In this document: piece after piece, positions 59,331 to 64,000 of the stretch
Layout of the letters: every line of letters begins with the position of its first letter
How positions within the stretch are numbered: position 1 is the stretch's first letter
DNA from: Magnetococcales bacterium
Lineage (GTDB): Bacteria > Pseudomonadota > Magnetococcia > Magnetococcales > Magnetaquicoccaceae
DNA: 64,000 nt
Direction: 5' to 3'
Assembly: GCA_015231755.1 (NCBI GenBank)
Contig: JADGAZ010000024.1
Coordinates: 1 to 64,000, forward strand
Made by a program: the position numbers and the translations under genes
The notes under the pieces: model-generated
The model's database searches: none
Told to the model about the DNA's origin: nothing
What the model saw: only the letters and a program-made list of their open reading frames with translations

Positions 59331-59801
59331 ATGGCGGACGAAACCTCCCCGACCCCCGGTCAACCGGCCTTTCACGTCGAAAAGCTCTATCTCAAGGATC
59401 TCTCCTTCGAGAGCCCCAACACCCCGGAAATGTTCCGCGAAGCCGGAGAGCCCCAGATGGAATTCCAACTGGAAACCAATGCCCTCCAAAAAGGACCGGA
59501 ACACTTCGAAGCGATCCTGCATGTGACCGTAAAGGTCCATTTGAAGGAAAACGTGCTGTTTTTGGTGGATGTGACCTATGGCGGGCTGTTTTTGTTGCGC
59601 AACATTCCCCGGGAACACATCGCCCCCACCCTGGGAATCGAATGCCCCAACATTCTGTTTCCCTATGTGCGCCATCTGGTCTCCGCGCTGGTGACCGAAG
59701 GGGGTTTCAAACCCGTGGTGCTGGATCCGATCAATTTTGTGGCGCTGTATCAACAACAGCTCCAGCAGCAGGCACGTCAACAGGCTACGGCAGAGGCGTG
59801 A
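59331..59801 (+). CDS. secB: Protein-export chaperone SecB
   Basis: SecB keeps preproteins unfolded and delivers them to SecA. The 156-residue protein has the family pattern: FHVEKLYLKDLSFESPN at the start, VDVTYGGLFLL, and the C-terminal ECPNILFPYVRHLVSALVTEGGF followed by LDPINFVALYQQQ. The acidic groove residues and the Gln-rich tail are as expected. It stands alone on the plus strand, 17 bases from the convergent queF. Confidence 0.96.
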   Translation: MADETSPTPGQPAFHVEKLYLKDLSFESPNTPEMFREAGEPQMEFQLETNALQKGPEHFEAILHVTVKVHLKENVLFLVDVTYGGLFLLRNIPREHIAPTLGIECPNILFPYVRHLVSALVTEGGFKPVVLDPINFVALYQQQLQQQARQQATAEA

Positions 59802-59818
59802 GGGATTTCAGGATGGTG

Positions 59819-60205
59819 TCAGGAGGCCGCCCGACCGTGATGAACCGTCACCACGGTCGTGATGCCTCCGCGCACGTTGAAAGCACCCGTGACGGTCATG
59901 GAACGAGGAGCCACCGCAGCCACCAGATCATCCAGGATGCGATTGGTCACCGCCTCGTGAAACGCCCCCTGATCCCGATAGCTCCACAGGTAGATCTTGA
60001 GGGATTTCAGCTCCACGCACCTAGCGTCCGGGATGTAGGAGATGCGAATCTCCGCGAAATCCGGCTGCCCGGTTTTGGGGCAGACGCAGGTGAACTCCGG
60101 ACAGGTCATGTCGATCCGGTAGTCACGATTCGGGTTGGGATTGGGAAAGGTATCGATGGTCATGGGGGTGTTTTTGTAAGGCAATCGGATCCACATGTCA
60201 ATCAT
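59819..60205 (-). CDS. queF: NADPH-dependent 7-cyano-7-deazaguanine reductase (short type)
   Basis: QueF reduces preQ0 to preQ1 in queuosine synthesis. The nucleophilic Cys lies in [17 protein letters not shown] (the Cys of VCPKTG). The NADPH-binding QueF motif region is [20 protein letters not shown], and FNVRGGI closes the domain. The size of about 128 residues fits the unimodular (YkvM) type. The start is uncertain: ATGs at 60205 and 60196 precede the conserved part, but neither has a good ribosome-binding site. Longer in-frame starts reach 60343. No other queuosine gene is nearby, and I do not see a preQ1 riboswitch. Confidence 0.92.
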   Translation of the reverse strand: MIDMWIRLPYKNTPMTIDTFPNPNPNRDYRIDMTCPEFTCVCPKTGQPDFAEIRISYIPDARCVELKSLKIYLWSYRDQGAFHEAVTNRILDDLVAAVAPRSMTVTGAFNVRGGITTVVTVHHGRAAS

Positions 60206-60366
60206 TTGTTGCAAGGATTTTGTCCATGATTGACGGTCTGACCACTCCACCCCCATGAAAAATGGAGCGGAAACGGTTTTGTGCCTGACATTTCGTCGCG
60301 ATCCCATTATGTTACATGGAATGGCACACCCCTGGCATGACACCGGGCTATAAGGGATACAAATCC

Positions 60367-61560
60367 ATGAGAGCCACCATGCGACATCTTATCAACGCCA
60401 TCAGCGGCGCACTTCGTTATTTGGGCGCTCTGCCGTCGCGTCTGCTTTCGGCCAGCACCGGAGTGCTGATGACCGCCGGCATTGCCTGGCTGGTGGTCAT
60501 GGCCCCGCCCATGCCCGCGCCTTCGTCTCCGCAACCGGAACCGGTCACCACCGGCTCCACGCCATCGGCTGCGCCCCTGGTCACCGCCTCGACTCCGGCG
60601 GAGCTTCCGACGCCCACCATCGCCGCCCCTCCGCCCCCCACCACCCTGCCCGACGCCCCCACCGGGGATACCCTGCTGCTGCGGGTGGAGACCAAACCCC
60701 AGGGGGCCACCATCGTTCTGGACGGCCAAAAACTGGGCATCACCCCCTTCACCGTGGGACGGGTCAAAACCGGTTATCACGCCCTGCGCCTGGAAATGGA
60801 CAACTACAGCCCGGTCTCTTTTGACCTGGACCTCAACGAAGACACGGTGGTGGACCTGACCCTGGACACCATGCCCACGCCGCCACCTCCCCCCACAGCG
60901 CTGCGCAAACCCCGCGGCGGAGAAGAGACCGAGCCTGCCCCCGCCTCCGAATCCAAGGAAGTGGTGGCCTCGTTGACCCCGGCGGTCACCTCCGACGCCC
61001 GCGCCAACGACGCTCCCCCGGAATCCGGCGGCGCCAAACCGGCACCGGCTCCCACCGAACAGGAACGCAAACAAAAACAACGGGAAGAGGCCACCTGGCT
61101 GAAAGAGGCGGCTCAACACCTCAAGGCCGACCGTCTCACCCGTCCCAAAGGCAACAACGCCCTGGAACTCTATCGGAAACTGCTGGAGTCCGACACCCTG
61201 CGCCCGGAGGCCGAAGCGGGCATCCGTCGCGTCTCCGGACGTCTGCTGGCTCTGGGCCGGGAAGACCTGGAAGCGTGGCGACTGATCCAACCCAAAGAGG
61301 GCAACGCCCTGGAACGGTTCCGGGCGGTCCTCTCCCTGGATGGGGACAACATCGAAGCCAAAGCCGGTCTGGAAGAGATCGTGGATCGTTTCTTGAGTCT
61401 GGCGCAACGCTACGCCAACGATCCGGACAAGGCCCAGGAGTACCTGCGACAGGCGGAATCGATCCTGCCGGGGGGACCCCGCATCACCGAAATCCGCTCC
61501 TCCCTGTTCGGACAGGCGCAAAAGGTCGATTCCAATGGACCAGCCACCGCTCCCAACTGA
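60367..61560 (+). CDS. Membrane-anchored PEGA-domain protein
   Basis: The 397-residue protein has a membrane segment at about residues 30-48, a Pro/Thr-rich linker (about 50-100), a PEGA domain (about 102-170: [36 protein letters not shown]), a second disordered Pro/Ala/Glu-rich linker and a helical C-terminal domain. The last domain has TPR-like or repeated units ([20 protein letters not shown] and [19 protein letters not shown] are alike). PEGA domains are found in surface and envelope proteins and may bind sugars or proteins. AAGGGA precedes the ATG at 60367. The function is unknown. Confidence 0.72.
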   Translation: MRATMRHLINAISGALRYLGALPSRLLSASTGVLMTAGIAWLVVMAPPMPAPSSPQPEPVTTGSTPSAAPLVTASTPAELPTPTIAAPPPPTTLPDAPTGDTLLLRVETKPQGATIVLDGQKLGITPFTVGRVKTGYHALRLEMDNYSPVSFDLDLNEDTVVDLTLDTMPTPPPPPTALRKPRGGEETEPAPASESKEVVASLTPAVTSDARANDAPPESGGAKPAPAPTEQERKQKQREEATWLKEAAQHLKADRLTRPKGNNALELYRKLLESDTLRPEAEAGIRRVSGRLLALGREDLEAWRLIQPKEGNALERFRAVLSLDGDNIEAKAGLEEIVDRFLSLAQRYANDPDKAQEYLRQAESILPGGPRITEIRSSLFGQAQKVDSNGPATAPN

Positions 61561-61693
61561 AAGGGAGTCCGGCCACCGGGCAGTCGAAAAACTGGCAGAT
61601 TCCCAGTGAAAGGATTATAGTCACATCACAAGGTCGGCATGCCGCAGCCTCAGCGACCCGGCCCAATCCCCAATCAACAGCCGATTGCCCAGG

Positions 61694-62227
61694 ATGCCCA
61701 CTGTGAACAACCTGCGAATCCTGCTTCTGGCGGCACTGGCCGTCTTTGTGGTCGGAGAGTTTCTGAACCAACGGGAATCCGATAGCATCTCTTCGGATAC
61801 CCTCTTCACCCTGGCCTTTCTCGCCTACATCTGGCATGTGTTGAGCCGCAACCGGGGCGCCACGCCCCCCACCCGCAACACCCCCACCCCGGAATCGACC
61901 GAACCCGCCACCACCCTCTCCTCCCCGGCGGCGGCCCCACCCGTGCCGACGCCATCCCGTGGCTTTTTCGCGTCGATGCCGATCCGTCCCGCCTCGGGCC
62001 GGATGATCCAGCACAAGCTTCCCTGGTCGGTGGTGGATCAAGGCCAACCCGTGGGTCAATTCCGCCATGTACCGATTCCGGCCTGGATCCGCACCTCGGA
62101 TAACCGTCACGCCGACTACGCGGGCATCGCCCTGACCCCTCCCCCGGATGGATGCGTCTGCCTGGAGATCCCGGATCAGGCGGAATTGATCCTGCCTCCC
62201 GGACTGGTCTACGCCATTCGTTCATGA
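61694..62227 (+). CDS. Hypothetical membrane protein, 177 residues
   Basis: I do not recognise this protein. It has two hydrophobic segments (about 8-22 and 37-50), a Pro/Thr-rich linker (about 58-92) and a C-terminal soluble region of about 80 residues ([37 protein letters not shown]). Topology would leave the C-terminal region on the same side as the N-terminus. Start codons at 61694 (ATG) and 61703 (GTG) are both possible. The stop codon overlaps the mutS start (ATGA), which suggests coupling. Confidence 0.6.
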   Translation: MPTVNNLRILLLAALAVFVVGEFLNQRESDSISSDTLFTLAFLAYIWHVLSRNRGATPPTRNTPTPESTEPATTLSSPAAAPPVPTPSRGFFASMPIRPASGRMIQHKLPWSVVDQGQPVGQFRHVPIPAWIRTSDNRHADYAGIALTPPPDGCVCLEIPDQAELILPPGLVYAIRS

Positions 62228-64000
62228 GTACGCCTCCACATACCCCGGCCATGGCCCAGTATCTGGCCATCAAGGCCGATCATCCGGGCATGCTGCTGTT
62301 TTACCGGATGGGGGATTTTTACGAACTGTTCTTCGATGACGCCAAGGAGGCGTCGGAAATCCTGGATGTCGCGTTGACCCAGCGGGGACTTTCGGCGGGG
62401 GAGCCGGTACCCATGGCGGGCGTTCCGGCCCGGGCCCTGGATGAATACCTGAAAAAAGCGGTCCTGGCGGGTCGCAAGGTGGCCATCTGCGAACAGATGG
62501 AACCCCCCGGTACCAGCAAAGGTCCACTGCGTCGGGCCGTGGTGCGGGTGGTGACCCGGGGGACCCTGACCGAAGAAACCCTGCTCGCTCCCCGTCAAGA
62601 CAACTTTCTGGTGGCCCTGTGCCCCCCCCTCGACCGGACCGGAACACGCCGGAAAACCACCGGCGACGTGGGTGTAGCAGCGCTGGAGTTGTCCACGGGT
62701 CAATTCCAGGTGGGTGCCCCCGGCTCCTGGGATGAGGCGGCGGCGGCCCTGTCGGCGTTGAATCCGGCGGAGATCCTGCTGCCCCGGGGATGGGAGCCCC
62801 CCGAAGCCCTGATCCCGTGGCCGGAACGGATCACCCGACGTGCGGAATGGGTATTCGATCCCCTGCAAGCCGCCAACGCTCTGAAAGACCATTTCCGCGC
62901 CGCCACCCTGGATGGATTCGGCATTGGGGACTCACCGGTCTGCGTGGCGTCCGCCGGGGCGTTGATCCACTACTGCCGGGAGACCCAGCAGGGTGCCTTG
63001 GTCCATGTGACCGGCCTGACCCGCACCCGCTCCAACGAGGTAATGATCCTGGACGACGCCTGCCGGCGCAATCTGGAAATCAATGCCACCTTGCGCAACG
63101 GCGAACGCCGGGGAAGCCTGCTGGGGGTGCTGGATGTGACCGCCACCCCCATGGGCGGACGACTGCTTTCCCAGTGGCTGAACCATCCGTTGCAGGACGC
63201 GGCCCGGATCCGCGCCCGTCAGGCGGGCGTGGCCCGACTGCTGGCAGACCACGCGGCGCGGGACACCATCCGGGAGGAACTCAGAGGGGTCCACGACCTG
63301 GAACGGCTGGTGGGTCGGGTGGCCATGGGACGGGCTTCGCCACGGGATCTGGGGGCGTTGCGGGACACCTTGTCCCGGCTGCCCGCGCTGGTGGCCCTGG
63401 TGCCCACGGCAGAACCAACCGCCATCCAGTTGCTGGCACTCGTCCAGCAGCTCACCGGCCACGAAATCCTGCGACAACGACTGACCGCCACCCTGACCGA
63501 ATCCCCCCCATTGCGCCTGGCCGACGGTGGCGTGATCGCAGCCGGGGTCCATGAGGAGCTGGACCAGTGCCGTCTGCTGGCCGTGGACGGCAAAGGGGTA
63601 CTGGGAGAGCTGGAAAAACGGGAACGGGAACGCCTCGGCATCGCGTCTCTCAAGATCAAGTTTCATCAAAGTTTCGGCTACACCCTGGAGGTGCCCCGCA
63701 CCCAGACCGCCAAGATCCCCTACGACTACCGCATCCAGCAGACCATGACCAACTCGGTGCGTTATGTCACGCCGGAACTCAAGGAACTGGAAGAAAAAAT
63801 CCTCAACGCCGAAGAGCGCATGACCGCCTTAGAGGCGGAACTGTTCGCCCGACTGCTGGCGGAGGTGGCGGAGGAAACCCCGGGATTGCAACGCTGCGCC
63901 CAGGCGCTGGCCACCCTGGATGTGCTGGCGGCCTTCGCCCATCTGGCGGAACGCCACGACTACCGCTGTCCGGAGATCAACTCCGGAAACGGCATTCACA
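62224..64000 (+). CDS. mutS: DNA mismatch repair protein MutS (5' part, runs off the window)
   Basis: The first 592 codons of MutS are present. The mismatch-recognition domain has the Phe-x-Glu element in [19 protein letters not shown] (GDFYELF), followed by [19 protein letters not shown]. The connector and lever regions follow ([34 protein letters not shown]). The clamp segment is [19 protein letters not shown] and [17 protein letters not shown]. The ATPase domain lies beyond the window. The start at 62224 overlaps the previous stop codon (ATGA). Confidence 0.95.
   Translation, partial: MSTPPHTPAMAQYLAIKADHPGMLLFYRMGDFYELFFDDAKEASEILDVALTQRGLSAGEPVPMAGVPARALDEYLKKAVLAGRKVAICEQMEPPGTSKGPLRRAVVRVVTRGTLTEETLLAPRQDNFLVALCPPLDRTGTRRKTTGDVGVAALELSTGQFQVGAPGSWDEAAAALSALNPAEILLPRGWEPPEALIPWPERITRRAEWVFDPLQAANALKDHFRAATLDGFGIGDSPVCVASAGALIHYCRETQQGALVHVTGLTRTRSNEVMILDDACRRNLEINATLRNGERRGSLLGVLDVTATPMGGRLLSQWLNHPLQDAARIRARQAGVARLLADHAARDTIREELRGVHDLERLVGRVAMGRASPRDLGALRDTLSRLPALVALVPTAEPTAIQLLALVQQLTGHEILRQRLTATLTESPPLRLADGGVIAAGVHEELDQCRLLAVDGKGVLGELEKRERERLGIASLKIKFHQSFGYTLEVPRTQTAKIPYDYRIQQTMTNSVRYVTPELKELEEKILNAEERMTALEAELFARLLAEVAEETPGLQRCAQALATLDVLAAFAHLAERHDYRCPEINSGNGIH

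Overview
The window reads as a gene-dense, GC-rich (by eye about 60% or more) chromosome segment of a Gram-negative proteobacterium. The fused IspD-IspF enzyme and the MucR/Ros-type zinc-finger regulator point to the Alphaproteobacteria or a lineage close to them. Many sensor kinases, a KaiB/KaiC set, a type-E succinate dehydrogenase/fumarate reductase and Cys-loop-like channels would fit a Magnetococcales-type (magnetotactic, marine) organism, but the lineage is an inference and no magnetosome gene is present. No rRNA, tRNA or CRISPR array was recognised, and no transposase gene.

Layout. 0.1-8.4 kb holds housekeeping genes: a CcsA/YpjD-like membrane protein, ispDF, a PilZ protein, a nucleotide-sugar epimerase, rnhA, a YdcH-like protein, trmB, an MFS exporter and holA. 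8.6-17.8 kb is a signalling block on the plus strand: an atypical chemoreceptor, an S4 RNA-binding protein, a CheY-like regulator, kaiB, a second regulator, kaiC and two PAS histidine kinases (one hybrid). This is a kaiBC-based system with no kaiA. 18.2-25.3 kb holds a DUF47 protein, sdhA-sdhB-sdhE, a pabB-pabC fusion and mucR. 25.3-29.9 kb holds uvrA and a siroheme synthase gene. Between them sits an AT-rich cassette of about 1 kb with its own promoter, two unknown genes and a terminator. It is bounded by a 63-bp perfect duplication of the uvrA 5' end.

30.1-44.4 kb is accessory. A TPR-like protein and an outer-membrane barrel protein are followed, on the minus strand, by a sensory series read from 43.3 down to 32.4 kb. 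The series consists of a PotD-like binding protein, a Cache/HAMP hybrid kinase, a multi-PAS kinase, a protein fusing a periplasmic amino-acid-binding-type domain to a pentameric ligand-gated ion channel, and a second channel-like subunit. An Rpn-type PD-(D/E)XK protein with tandem Q-E-G-R/L repeats lies beside it.

44.5-64 kb is largely housekeeping with some small envelope genes: leuS-lptE, a tandem pair of Cys-rich secreted proteins, a 17-kDa-antigen-like lipoprotein, a REC-PAS-GGDEF-EAL protein, a c-type cytochrome leading into galU-ugd-phosphohexomutase-pyrD, a structured intergenic element, ispH, secB, queF, a PEGA-domain protein, a small membrane protein and the 5' part of mutS.

How genes work together. 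ispDF and ispH supply three steps of the MEP isoprenoid pathway. galU, ugd, the phosphohexomutase and the distant epimerase form a UDP-glucose to UDP-glucuronate/galacturonate route for polysaccharide. sdhABE moves electrons between succinate/fumarate and quinone or thiols. The most unusual content is the channel/binding-protein fusion with its neighbour, the uvrA-disrupting cassette, and the kaiBC two-component cluster.
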